DNA from: Bacteroidota bacterium
GTDB lineage: Bacteria > Bacteroidota > Bacteroidia > Cytophagales > Cyclobacteriaceae
Assembly: GCA_018266395.1 (NCBI GenBank)
Contig: JAFEAM010000001.1
Coordinates: 1 to 64,000, forward strand
Direction of reading: 5' to 3'
DNA: 64,000 nucleotides
Shown here: positions 7,825-16,354 of the stretch, in pieces
Numbering within the stretch: position 1 is the first letter of the stretch
Layout: every line of letters begins with the position of its first letter
Notes under the pieces: model-generated
Told to the model about the DNA's origin: nothing
Seen by the model: the letters and a program-made list of their open reading frames with translations, nothing else
Databases searched by the model: none
Translations under genes and position numbers: made by a program

Positions 7825-10275
7825 ATGCGGATCGCCAGGAAGATCATTCTATATACTGTTACCGCTATTGTTGTTCTCATCGGTGGCCTTGGCCTATCCA
7901 TTTATTTCTTCAAAGACCGCATTATTCAGCGCTTTATCAGCGAAGCCAATAAGAGCCTGGGGACACCAATCAAAATCGGGTCGATTGACGTGTCGGCTTT
8001 TCAGGATTTCCCTAACCTCGCCATCGTACTGCGCAACGTATATGTTGAAGACAGTCACCCAGGTGAGTATCCCCTGCTTACTGCAAAAAAAGTATCCTTT
8101 GTGCTCAATCCGCTGGAAGTTTACCGGGGCCAGTACACCATCCGCGGACTTCAGCTATTGGAAAGCGAAACGAACCTTATTATTAACAAAGAGGGACAAA
8201 ACAATTACACCATCATCAAATCCGGCGGGGGCACTGGCGGCGTGTCATTCGATCTCCAGAATGTCAGTCTGAACAAAACACTGGTGTCGTATGTAGACCT
8301 TGAAGGGGTTCTCCACCATGAATTTTCCAGCGAGGCTCTTGTTGCCACCATCGTGGCCAAGGGCGACAAGTATCACATTGTGGCCAAGGGAGATCTGGTA
8401 ACAGAGCAAATCGGCATCAGCGGGTCGGTGTATTTTGAGAAGAAAGAGTTTGACGTGACCGCATCGCTGGACTATGACGACGCCCTTCGTAGTATTATCA
8501 TAGCTCCCTCCACCCTGCAACTGGAATCCGCAAGTTTCGAAGTAAGCGGCAGCTACACCTGGAAAGATAAAAATCTGATAGACCTGAAGGCTTCGGGAAA
8601 GGAAACGAATATTGGAACGCTGCTGTCCTTCTTCCCGGTCAAGTCCACAACATCCCTTAGGAAGTATCAAAGCGAAGGCAATGTGTATTTCGACCTGGGG
8701 CTGCGGGGAGAAATATCGCCCAGGTCCAGTCCGGTGCTGAACGTACGTTTTGGGCTTGATAAAGCCACAATTTTTCATCCTGATCTTAAGGCTAAGATTG
8801 AAGAGGCGAATTTCAAAGGAACTTTTTCCTCTCCTCAGTTGAGTCGTTGGAACAAAGCCGCACTCACCCTTGAGGATGTATCAGGAAAACTTAACGGCGC
8901 GCCTTTCACCGGAAATCTCGATATCGAGAATCTCGAAGATCCTTTTGTTGTGGCCGACTTCCATGGGGAACTCAGCGCTGACGACCTTCTCGCCCTATTC
9001 CCTCGACAGGATGTATTTGAAGTGTCCGGAAAACTGAAGGCTGACATTTCCATGAACGGGCAAATTAATTTGCTCAAGGACAAAAGCACAGCGCAACTCG
9101 TGAGGACACAGGGCACCGTTACCCTGACCAACCTGGACTTTCTTGCCGGCAAGGGGAAACATCACTTTGCAAACCTGAACGGCACCCTGCAATTCAACAA
9201 CAACGACGTGGCCATGAGCGAGCTGGCCGGAAAATTTGAGAACACAGATTTTCTGCTTAACGGCTTTTTCAAAAACGCCGTCACGTTCTTGCTGTTTGAA
9301 GATCAACCCATCGGCATCGAGGCCGATCTGAAATCCGAGTTTGTCGACGCTGACCAGCTGTTTGCCATCGGGTTGGCGGGAGAAACACCAGGGTTCAATA
9401 TCTCCCCCCAACTGCATCTTAAGTTCAATTGCGACGTAAAGCGGCTGCGTTACAGGAAATTTCATCCAACGGAAATCCGCGGCGATCTTCTGGTTAAGAA
9501 TCAACTGGCGGTCTCACGCAGCATCAAACTTAGGGCCATGGGCGGTGCAATCACCTTGTCCGGCATTGTGGATGCAAAAAATCCGAAGGCCATCGATTTG
9601 AGCAGTTCCGCCTCCTTTGACGGCATACATATTGACTCCGTCTTTTATGTCTTTGAGAATTTCCAGCAGGATTTCATCGGTTACGAACACCTGAAAGGCC
9701 AGGCTGTTGCCGACATTTCCATGGAGGGAACACTGCATGAAGATCTGCACCTTTATCCTGAGACCCTGGTTGCCGATGTGCATGCCACCATACGCAACGG
9801 CGAACTCAACGACTTTCAGCCACTCCAGAAGCTGAATAAATACCTGGATGACGAGGGACTCAGCAAGCTCCGGTTCGCTGACTTGTCCAACGACATACAC
9901 ATTGAAAACAGGACGGTGTACATACCACAGATGGATATCAGAACCAATGTCACCACCCTGCAGTTGAGCGGCACACATACATTCGACCAGAAAATCGATT
10001 ATCGTGTGGTGGCCCCGCTGCGAAACAAGAAGAAGATCGACCCTGAGGAAGCTTTCGGCGCCATAGAGGACGACCTGAAGGGAAGATCAAAAGTGTACTT
10101 CCGGATCACGGGCACTACGGACCAATATGAAGTGAAGTACGATAAAGAGGCCGTCAGAAAGAAAATCAGCGGTGACATAAAAAAAGAAGTGCAGGAACTC
10201 AAAGAAGCGTTGAAGCTAAAGGGCAAGAAGAAAAAAGAAGTGGAGCTTGATAAGGATGAAGTCTTTGATTGGTGA
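7825..10275 (+). CDS. AsmA-like inner-membrane protein
   Basis: Long AsmA/TamB-related protein of 816 residues. One N-terminal membrane segment (about residues 7-29) is followed by the family-typical start of the soluble part, with IKIGSIDVSAFQDFPNL and repeated beta-rich stretches. The C-terminal third resembles the AsmA C-terminal domain and ends in a very Lys/Glu-rich tail (about residues 770-816) likely to be helical. Proteins of this superfamily span the periplasm and are linked to lipid transport and outer-membrane integrity in Proteobacteria; the role in Bacteroidota is less clear. It is a single-gene unit with its own promoter and converges on mazG. The family call is good; the function is by analogy only. 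Confidence 0.8.
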   Translation: MRIARKIILYTVTAIVVLIGGLGLSIYFFKDRIIQRFISEANKSLGTPIKIGSIDVSAFQDFPNLAIVLRNVYVEDSHPGEYPLLTAKKVSFVLNPLEVYRGQYTIRGLQLLESETNLIINKEGQNNYTIIKSGGGTGGVSFDLQNVSLNKTLVSYVDLEGVLHHEFSSEALVATIVAKGDKYHIVAKGDLVTEQIGISGSVYFEKKEFDVTASLDYDDALRSIIIAPSTLQLESASFEVSGSYTWKDKNLIDLKASGKETNIGTLLSFFPVKSTTSLRKYQSEGNVYFDLGLRGEISPRSSPVLNVRFGLDKATIFHPDLKAKIEEANFKGTFSSPQLSRWNKAALTLEDVSGKLNGAPFTGNLDIENLEDPFVVADFHGELSADDLLALFPRQDVFEVSGKLKADISMNGQINLLKDKSTAQLVRTQGTVTLTNLDFLAGKGKHHFANLNGTLQFNNNDVAMSELAGKFENTDFLLNGFFKNAVTFLLFEDQPIGIEADLKSEFVDADQLFAIGLAGETPGFNISPQLHLKFNCDVKRLRYRKFHPTEIRGDLLVKNQLAVSRSIKLRAMGGAITLSGIVDAKNPKAIDLSSSASFDGIHIDSVFYVFENFQQDFIGYEHLKGQAVADISMEGTLHEDLHLYPETLVADVHATIRNGELNDFQPLQKLNKYLDDEGLSKLRFADLSNDIHIENRTVYIPQMDIRTNVTTLQLSGTHTFDQKIDYRVVAPLRNKKKIDPEEAFGAIEDDLKGRSKVYFRITGTTDQYEVKYDKEAVRKKISGDIKKEVQELKEALKLKGKKKKEVELDKDEVFDW

Positions 10276-10301
10276 TGCTAACCTGGTTTCTGTTTCTGAG
10301 G

Positions 10302-11114
10302 TCACAGAGACTTTGCCTCGTTCCAATACACATCCATTTCAGCCAGGGTCATTTCACCCAGTTTTTTTCCATCGCGGGCTGAGGCCTGTTCAAGGTACTG
10401 GAATCGCCTGATGAATTTCTTGTTTGTCCGTTCCAGGGCCTCTTCAGGGTCGATGTCAATAAAGCGTGCATAATTGACCAGTGAAAAGAGCAGATCACCG
10501 AACTCGGCGGTGGCTTTCTCCTTATTAATTTGCTCCTTGTCCTGCGCCTGAAATTCTTCCCGGAACTCACGCATTTCTTCCTCCACTTTTTCCCAGACCT
10601 GCTCTCTTTTTTCCCAGTCGAAACCAACACCTCTGGCTTTGTCCTGCACACGAATGGCCTTTACCAGAGCAGGCAATGATTTTGGCACACCTTCCAGCAC
10701 ACTCTTATTGCCTGACTTCAGTTTGATTTTCTCCCAGTTTGACTTGACGGTATCTTCATCCTGTGCGACGACATCACCGTACACGTGCGGATGTCGTTCA
10801 ACGAGTTTGTCACAAATGGCATTCAGTACATCCGCAATATCGAATTGATTCCGCTCAGAGGCGATGCGCGCATAGAAAACATTGTGTAGCATTAGATCGC
10901 CCAACTCCTTCCTCACCTCGGCGACATTGCCGTCCAGAATGGAATCAGAAAGTTCATAAGTCTCCTCAATCGTGAGGTGCCGCAGGCTCTCCCAGGTTTG
11001 CTTTTTGTCCCACGGGCAATTTTCCCGCAGTTCGTCCATGATGGTTAACAACCGATCAAATGCTTTCAGCTTGGCTTCACGGTTAAGATCGGGGGTTACT
11101 GGAGGCTTTTTCAT
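10302..11114 (-). CDS. mazG: Nucleoside triphosphate pyrophosphohydrolase MazG
   Basis: Hydrolyses nucleoside triphosphates to monophosphates and pyrophosphate, a house-cleaning and stress role in the cytoplasm. At 270 residues it has the two tandem MazG domains of the long form. In the first, the metal-binding EExxE (Glu50, Glu51, Glu54) and ExxD (Glu70, Asp73) motifs are intact in the LTIEETYEL and RKELGDLML stretches. The second domain (about residues 160-255) has EEMREF and AEFGDLLFSLV. It is transcribed alone, convergent with the AsmA-like gene. A degenerate -7 box, TAAGTTCG on the minus strand at 11118-11125, sits just upstream of the start. Confidence 0.93.
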   Translation of the reverse strand: MKKPPVTPDLNREAKLKAFDRLLTIMDELRENCPWDKKQTWESLRHLTIEETYELSDSILDGNVAEVRKELGDLMLHNVFYARIASERNQFDIADVLNAICDKLVERHPHVYGDVVAQDEDTVKSNWEKIKLKSGNKSVLEGVPKSLPALVKAIRVQDKARGVGFDWEKREQVWEKVEEEMREFREEFQAQDKEQINKEKATAEFGDLLFSLVNYARFIDIDPEEALERTNKKFIRRFQYLEQASARDGKKLGEMTLAEMDVYWNEAKSL

Positions 11115-11150
11115 AAACGAACTTAAGAGGTCGGATGATTGTTTTTTGAG

Positions 11151-11158
11151 TAACTTTG
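11151..11158 (+). promoter_or_regulatory. Bacteroidota -7 promoter box TAACTTTG
   Basis: Exact TAnnTTTG match 44 bases before the ATG of the small membrane protein gene, in the divergent spacer with mazG. Confidence 0.5.
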
Positions 11159-11202
11159 GGCAAGTTCTGATTCACAAGCCGACTGTCCAAATTCCAAACG
11201 CC

Positions 11203-11442
11203 ATGACGCTGTTTCTGCTAACGCTTGCCATATTCGGACTCTTCTTCCTGTTGATGTCCGTCCGGTTGATATTTATCAAGAATGGCGAATTCAGGGGGAC
11301 ATGCGCAACTCAGAGCCCTTTTCTGGCCAAGCAAGGAATTGTCTGCGGTTATTGCGGCAGGACCATGGGTGAGGGAGAATCTTGTCCCAATGCAGATCAG
11401 CAGGATCCTGCCCTGGCGCCAATGCCGGAAATCGGGAAGTAA
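11203..11442 (+). CDS. Small Bacteroidota membrane protein with a cysteine-containing cytoplasmic tail
   Basis: A 79-residue protein with one N-terminal hydrophobic segment (about residues 2-24), then a short tail holding the FRGTCAT stretch and a CGYCGR motif followed by one more Cys. It resembles a small conserved protein of Bacteroidota usually annotated only as membrane or secreted protein; its function is unknown. The two CxxC-like groups could bind metal or be redox active, which is speculation. The frame is open further upstream, but ATG 11203 is chosen because the upstream reading crosses the promoter box and the mazG start region. It is followed 41 bases later by glmM and may share its transcript. 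Confidence 0.7.
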   Translation: MTLFLLTLAIFGLFFLLMSVRLIFIKNGEFRGTCATQSPFLAKQGIVCGYCGRTMGEGESCPNADQQDPALAPMPEIGK

Positions 11443-11483
11443 GGACTACCTCACATCTTTCACATTAATACCCTCATTCATCA

Positions 11484-12875
11484 ATGAGCCTGATAAAATC
11501 CATCAGCGGGATTCGCGGTACCATCGGAGGCAGACCGGGCGATGCCCTCACTCCTGTTGATGTCGTAAAATTTGCGGCCGCATATGGCAGCTGGATCCAT
11601 GCGCGAAAGGGTAAAAAGATTGTCATAGGGCGGGATGCTCGACTCTCCGGAGAAATGGTGAGCAGTTTGGTGGCTTCCACTTTGCTGGGCCTCGGCCTGG
11701 ATGTTATCGACGTTGGATTGTCTACCACGCCTACGGTGGAAATGATGGTGCCCAAATGGAAGGCTGCCGGCGGAATCATTCTTACAGCCAGTCATAATCC
11801 TGCTCAGTGGAACGCGTTGAAATTGTTGAATGAGAAAGGAGAATTCATCTCGGCAGCCGATGGAGTTGCAATCCTTGCCCAGGCATCGAAAGAGGATTTT
11901 GAATTTGCCGAAGTGACCCATCTTGGGAAGTATTCACAGGTCAGCAATGCCATTCAACTCCACATTGAGCAGGTAAAGAAGTACAAGTGGGTGGATGTTG
12001 ACGCGATCCGCAAGGCCAAATTCAAAGTGGTGGTTGATGCGGTGAATTCAACCGGGGGCATCGCCATTCCTGAGCTGTTGAAAGCTCTCGGAGTGAAAAC
12101 CGTGAAGAAGTTGAACTGCGAGCCTACGGGCAAATTTGCTCATAATCCGGAGCCACTTCCTGAACATCTGAAAGGCATTTCATCTGAAGTAAAGAAAGGC
12201 AGATACGATCTTGGCATAGTGGTGGATCCGGATGTGGACAGGCTGGCTCTTATCCAGGAGGATGGCAAGCCCTTTGGCGAGGAATACACGCTGGTGGCCG
12301 TTGCAGATTTCATACTTACGAAGAAAAAGGGAAGCTCTGTATCCAATCTTTCATCCACGCGCGCGTTGCGCGACATCACAGAAAAGGCTGGTGGCAGTTA
12401 TCATGCCGCGGCTGTAGGAGAAGTGAACGTAGTGACGAAGATGAAAGAAGTGAAGGCTGTTATTGGCGGCGAAGGTAACGGCGGCATCATTGTTCCCGAT
12501 TTTCATTATGGAAGAGATGCCCTCATCGGGGTAGCTTTGTTCCTCACCCACCTCGCCAAATCCAGGATGAAAGCATCTGAATTGCGGAAGACTTACCCCC
12601 AATATTTCATCTCAAAGAACAAGATCGAACTCACCCCTTCCATTAATGTGGATCAGGTTCTTTCCAGGATTCGTGAACAATATGCTAAGGAGAAGATCAG
12701 CACCATTGACGGCGTGAAGATCGACTTTGAGCAACGGCTCGAGTGGGTTCACTTGCGCAAGTCCAATACAGAACCGATCATCCGGGTTTATGCAGAATCG
12801 GCAACGGAAGTTTCCGCCAATGCGCTGGCCAAAAAGATGCTTGAAGATCTGGCCAGGGCCGCCGGAATCGCATAG
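11484..12875 (+). CDS. glmM: Phosphoglucosamine mutase (phosphohexomutase family)
   Basis: Interconverts glucosamine-6-phosphate and glucosamine-1-phosphate on the way to UDP-GlcNAc for peptidoglycan. The phosphoserine loop is TASHNP with Ser103. The magnesium loop DPDVDR holds Asp248, Asp250 and Asp252. A sugar-binding GGEGNGG stretch and a C-terminal phosphate-binding RKSNTEPIIRVY stretch are present. Its 463 residues match the family. The Bacteroidota form is close to phosphomannomutases, so mannose or glucose phosphates are possible substrates, but an orthologue of GlmM is most likely. No strong ribosome site precedes the ATG. Confidence 0.88.
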   Translation: MSLIKSISGIRGTIGGRPGDALTPVDVVKFAAAYGSWIHARKGKKIVIGRDARLSGEMVSSLVASTLLGLGLDVIDVGLSTTPTVEMMVPKWKAAGGIILTASHNPAQWNALKLLNEKGEFISAADGVAILAQASKEDFEFAEVTHLGKYSQVSNAIQLHIEQVKKYKWVDVDAIRKAKFKVVVDAVNSTGGIAIPELLKALGVKTVKKLNCEPTGKFAHNPEPLPEHLKGISSEVKKGRYDLGIVVDPDVDRLALIQEDGKPFGEEYTLVAVADFILTKKKGSSVSNLSSTRALRDITEKAGGSYHAAAVGEVNVVTKMKEVKAVIGGEGNGGIIVPDFHYGRDALIGVALFLTHLAKSRMKASELRKTYPQYFISKNKIELTPSINVDQVLSRIREQYAKEKISTIDGVKIDFEQRLEWVHLRKSNTEPIIRVYAESATEVSANALAKKMLEDLARAAGIA

Positions 12876-12924
12876 CGCTATGGACAATCAGGAACTGCTT
12901 TAGCTTCAATAAACAATAACACAC

Positions 12925-12932
12925 TAATTTTG
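12925..12932 (+). promoter_or_regulatory. -7 promoter box TAATTTTG, five bases before the start codon
   Basis: Exact TAnnTTTG match ending five bases before ATG 12938. With transcription starting a few bases after the box, the mRNA would have little or no 5' leader. Confidence 0.6.
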
Positions 12933-12937
12933 AGGCC

Positions 12938-14077
12938 ATGTCCATATATCTAGACAATGCTGCCACCACTCCGTTGGACCCGGAAGTGTTTGACGCCATG
13001 AAACCCTTTCTTACGGAGGATTTTGGCAATCCTTCCTCGACCCATTCCCATGGCAGAAAAGTAAGGGCAGCCATTGAATCGGCAAGAAAGAAGGTGGCCG
13101 AGTTGCTCAACTGTACGCCTGGTGAAATCATCTTCACTTCGGGCGGAACAGAAGCCGACAATACCCTGATCCTGGGCAGTGTTCAGACCTATGGAATCCG
13201 TGATGTTATAACTTCCGCCATCGAACACCATGCCGTAATCCACACGCTTGAGACACTGGCCTCATTCGGAAGGATCAGCATACATCATGTTGATCTTGAT
13301 GAAAAGGGTCACGTTGATTTCGCCCATCTTGAAGATCTGCTGAAGCGGTATCCCAATGCACTTATTTCACTCATGCAGGCCAACAACGAGGTTGGCAATC
13401 TGCTCGACATGAAACGTGCTGGCGAGCTTGCCCGTCAATATCAGGCCTATTTCCACTCTGATACAGTGCAGGCAATGGGACACTACCGGCATAACATGAA
13501 GGACCTTTATGTGTGCGGGATGACAGCTGCGGCTCACAAGTTTCACGGACCCAAAGGAATCGGCTTGATGTATATCCGCAAGGATCACAAGATCGGTCAG
13601 TTGATCCATGGAGGATCACAGGAGCGTGATATGCGCGGCGGTACCGAAAATGTTTATGGTATCATCGGATTGGCAAAGGCACTTGAAATTGCCTATCGCG
13701 ATATGGATGCTCATACAAGGCATATCCGTGGGCTGAAGTCAAGAATGATCGACAAGCTTCGCGAGTTGATTCCCGGTGTGACCTTCAATGGCGATTCCGA
13801 AAATCCTGACCGAAGCCTGTATACCGTATTGAGTGTGAGCCTTCCCGAATCTGATGAAAATGATATGATACTGTTCAATCTTGATCTGCAGGGGATATCA
13901 GCGTCAGGCGGAAGTGCGTGCAGCAGCGGTGCCTCCACAGGTTCCCATGTCCTGAACGCCTTATACCCCGAATCAAGAAGAGGGGCTGTCCGGTTTTCAT
14001 TCAGCAAATACAATACACCTGAGGAAATTGATCTGGCAGCAACAAAACTCTCGCAAATCTGCGGGGTTGCCGTCTGA
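12938..14077 (+). CDS. iscS: Cysteine desulfurase (IscS/NifS family)
   Basis: PLP enzyme that removes sulfur from L-cysteine and passes it as a persulfide to iron-sulfur assembly and tRNA thiolation. The N-terminal YLDNAATTPLDPEV signature is present. The PLP lysine is Lys201 in AAHKFHGPKG, and the catalytic cysteine is Cys328 in GGSACSSG, on the long mobile loop typical of IscS rather than the short SufS loop. At 379 residues it is slightly shorter than E. coli IscS. No iscU, iscA or sufBCD lies next to it; the next gene, one base after its stop, is a DUF2520 protein. Assignment to the desulfurase family is certain; the partner scaffold is unknown. Confidence 0.93.
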   Translation: MSIYLDNAATTPLDPEVFDAMKPFLTEDFGNPSSTHSHGRKVRAAIESARKKVAELLNCTPGEIIFTSGGTEADNTLILGSVQTYGIRDVITSAIEHHAVIHTLETLASFGRISIHHVDLDEKGHVDFAHLEDLLKRYPNALISLMQANNEVGNLLDMKRAGELARQYQAYFHSDTVQAMGHYRHNMKDLYVCGMTAAAHKFHGPKGIGLMYIRKDHKIGQLIHGGSQERDMRGGTENVYGIIGLAKALEIAYRDMDAHTRHIRGLKSRMIDKLRELIPGVTFNGDSENPDRSLYTVLSVSLPESDENDMILFNLDLQGISASGGSACSSGASTGSHVLNALYPESRRGAVRFSFSKYNTPEEIDLAATKLSQICGVAV

Positions 14078-14078
14078 T

Positions 14079-14855
14079 ATGGATGTTTCCTTCATTGGGT
14101 CGGGCAATCTGGCGTGGCATCTGGCACCTGCACTCGACAACGCAGGTTACGTGGTGAGGGAAGTGTACAGCAGGAATCCGAAACATGCCGCAGCCCTGAC
14201 CGAACGTCTTTACCAGGCTGAAGTCAAGGCCAGCCTTGATTTTTCGACGAGCCGTTCGAGCCTGTTTGTGGTTTGCGTCTCAGATAGTGCTATTCGCGAT
14301 GTTGTAACTGAAATAATTTTGCCGGAGGATTCCATTCTTGTTCATACTTCAGGAAGCATGCCGTTGGGTCTTTTGGATCTTGCTGCTGCTTCAGCAACCG
14401 GAGTGATATACCCGCTTCAAACTTTTTCGAAACATAAGAAGGTAGACTTCAGGAATGTGCCATTTTTTATTGAGAGCAATGATCCGGAGGCCGAAGTACT
14501 GTTGATGGGAATTGCGAAGATGCTGAGCGTCAACGTGAGGAAAATCACCTCTGATGAACGCAAAGCCTTGCATGTAGCCGCGGTTTTTGCCTCCAATTTT
14601 TCAAATTATATCCTGACCCTTTCCAAAGACATTCTTCAGGAAAACAGCATGGACTTTGACCTGGTCAAACCGCTGATTCAGGAAACCATTCAAAAAGTCC
14701 TCACGATCGGGCCTGAGCTTGCACAAACCGGCCCGGCCATGCGCGGAGATCTTGAGACGCTCGACCAGCACCTGGAAGCACTCAAAGACAAGGAACATCT
14801 GCTTTCCGTTTATAAGCTGTTGAGCCAGCAGATTATCGACCGGTATCAGGGATAA
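14079..14855 (+). CDS. Rossmann-fold DUF2520 protein (putative NADP-dependent oxidoreductase)
   Basis: A 258-residue protein with an N-terminal dinucleotide-binding fold (VSFIGSGNLAWHL, residues 3-15) and a C-terminal DUF2520 helical domain starting near the KALHVAAVFASNF stretch. It resembles pyrroline-5-carboxylate reductase and F420-dependent NADP reductase architectures; the substrate is unknown. The start at 14079 lies one base after the iscS stop, which indicates translational coupling; an in-frame ATG at 14028 inside iscS would add unrelated residues before the glycine-rich strand and is rejected. Confidence 0.8.
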   Translation: MDVSFIGSGNLAWHLAPALDNAGYVVREVYSRNPKHAAALTERLYQAEVKASLDFSTSRSSLFVVCVSDSAIRDVVTEIILPEDSILVHTSGSMPLGLLDLAAASATGVIYPLQTFSKHKKVDFRNVPFFIESNDPEAEVLLMGIAKMLSVNVRKITSDERKALHVAAVFASNFSNYILTLSKDILQENSMDFDLVKPLIQETIQKVLTIGPELAQTGPAMRGDLETLDQHLEALKDKEHLLSVYKLLSQQIIDRYQG

Positions 14856-14965
14856 TTTGTTCCCATCCTAACTGCCAGTTGCCCTCACTTTGCCGCCACA
14901 CATCAAAGTGGCATTCGAACAGCGTCAGAATTATCTACCTTGATCCGGATAAACTTACATTCGCC

Positions 14966-15709
14966 ATGAAGAAAATATTTCTCGTTGCCCTATCGATCTG
15001 GTCTGCTTCGGTATCTGGCCAGGGGATTCCCAGGGATAAGATGGACCCTGCCACAACTGAAGTGTGGGATCTAAAACCTAAAAAGATTACGCCGGGCGCA
15101 CAACCCGGTGAGGCCCCGTCAGATGCAATCATTCTTTTCGATGGAAAGGACCTGAGCGCATGGTCATCTGCAAAAGGAGGAGATGCCCGCTGGGAGGTGA
15201 AGGACGGAGCCATGACGATTGTGAAAGGAACCGGTGACATCAAAACAAAGCAGGCCTTTGGTGATTTTCAACTTCACATCGAATGGCGGGCGCCGGAAAA
15301 AGTGGAGGGTGAAGGGCAAGGACGTGGTAACAGCGGAATCTTTCTTCAGGAAAGATATGAGTTGCAGGTGCTGGACAGTTATGAATCTGCAACCTATTCA
15401 AACGGTCAGGCAGGTTCTATCTATAAACAATCCATTCCTCTGGTCAACGCCTGCAGGAAGCCAGGTGAATGGCAGGCATATGATGTCATTTTCACTGCCC
15501 CCCGGTTCAGTGAAAATGGAAGGGTAATTACTCCTGCCTACGTGACTGTACTGCACAATGGTGTTGTGATTCAGAACAACACGCAGATCATCGGTCCCAG
15601 CGAGTTCAAGGGTATGCCGGTATACCAACCTCATGGCAAGGCATCCATCAAGCTGCAGGACCATGGCAATCCTGTAAGCTACAGAAATGTCTGGTTGCGG
15701 GAACTTTGA
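14966..15709 (+). CDS. Secreted DUF1080 protein (3-keto-disaccharide hydrolase family)
   Basis: A 247-residue protein with a Sec signal peptide (Lys-Lys, hydrophobic core, predicted cleavage after SVSGQ near residue 19) and one DUF1080 beta-sandwich domain. The family marks IILFDGKDLSAW, a GNSGIFLQERYELQVLDS stretch and a C-terminal GNPVSYRNVWLREL are all present. Members act on glycosides, including 3-keto-glucosides, in the periplasm or outside the cell. The upstream in-frame ATG at 14879 would put 29 hydrophilic residues before the signal peptide and is rejected. A 7-base inverted repeat (14886-14892 and 14904-14910) lies in the leader. Confidence 0.85.
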   Translation: MKKIFLVALSIWSASVSGQGIPRDKMDPATTEVWDLKPKKITPGAQPGEAPSDAIILFDGKDLSAWSSAKGGDARWEVKDGAMTIVKGTGDIKTKQAFGDFQLHIEWRAPEKVEGEGQGRGNSGIFLQERYELQVLDSYESATYSNGQAGSIYKQSIPLVNACRKPGEWQAYDVIFTAPRFSENGRVITPAYVTVLHNGVVIQNNTQIIGPSEFKGMPVYQPHGKASIKLQDHGNPVSYRNVWLREL

Positions 15710-15744
15710 CAGATTCACTGTGCTTCCCCTGGAATTGATTCAAC

Positions 15745-15774
15745 AAAAAAAGTCAGGCTCCCCGCCTGACTTTC
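15745..15774. terminator. Bidirectional rho-independent terminator
   Basis: Perfect 8-base stem AGTCAGGC/GCCTGACT (15751-15758 and 15764-15771) with a five-base loop. It is preceded by a run of six A and followed by TT, so it can act on both strands. It sits between the convergent DUF1080 and DUF1573 genes. Confidence 0.8.
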
Positions 15775-15795
15775 TCATTTGTTATTGCCAGAAGA

Positions 15796-16200
15796 TTAAT
15801 TGTTGGGTGTATTGGCAACCACTTCTCCATGGAAGCGCAGCATGACCACTCCGTTTTCCACGTTGGCCATCACGGTGATGGATTTATCGAAAGCGCCGGG
15901 AGCAGCTGCGTTATAAGTCGCTTTTACATAACCTTTTCCACCGGGAGGGATCGGATCTTTGGACCAGTCGGGGATGGTGCATCCGCATGACGGCTGGGCG
16001 TTGGTAATCACAATCGGAGCCTTGCCGGTATTGGTGAATTTGAACTCATGGGTAACCGGCACGCCCTGCTTGATCTTGCCGAAATCGAAATTCATATTGT
16101 CGAATGAAGCCACACCGGTTTCAGCCTTTTGGGCCGTGGCCTGACCATAGCTGGTCCCTACTATCAGGGCAAAAACCGCTAGAAACATTAAATTTTTCAT
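15796..16200 (-). CDS. Secreted DUF1573 protein
   Basis: A 134-residue protein: a signal peptide (about residues 1-19) followed by one DUF1573 immunoglobulin-like beta-sandwich domain. The family core is plain: NFDFGKIKQGVPVTHEF, then NAQPSCGCTIPDW and IPPGGKGYVKATYN. The domain is common in secreted and surface proteins of Bacteroidota, where its role is mostly structural or unknown. It is a single gene, convergent with the DUF1080 gene across a terminator and divergent from the histidine kinase. A degenerate box TACCTTTA on the minus strand (16219-16226) may be its promoter. Confidence 0.85.
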   Translation of the reverse strand: MKNLMFLAVFALIVGTSYGQATAQKAETGVASFDNMNFDFGKIKQGVPVTHEFKFTNTGKAPIVITNAQPSCGCTIPDWSKDPIPPGGKGYVKATYNAAAPGAFDKSITVMANVENGVVMLRFHGEVVANTPNN

Positions 16201-16342
16201 GATTCTGATATTAATGGTTTAAAGGTACTGGGTTCCGTTGAACGCCACAAACATCGCATCAAAAGCTGCGCCAGTCTGTTAACGAGGACCAAATGAATGT
16301 TAATGACTTGTTAATCCAGTCACCCGGCGGATGTATACGCTT

Positions 16343-16350
16343 TACCTTTG
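16343..16350 (+). promoter_or_regulatory. -7 promoter box TACCTTTG, four bases before a GTG start
   Basis: Exact TAnnTTTG match. It lies downstream of ATG 16331 but four bases upstream of GTG 16355. The two cannot both be the main start, so the box supports the GTG and a leaderless mRNA. Confidence 0.55.
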
Positions 16351-16354
16351 GAAG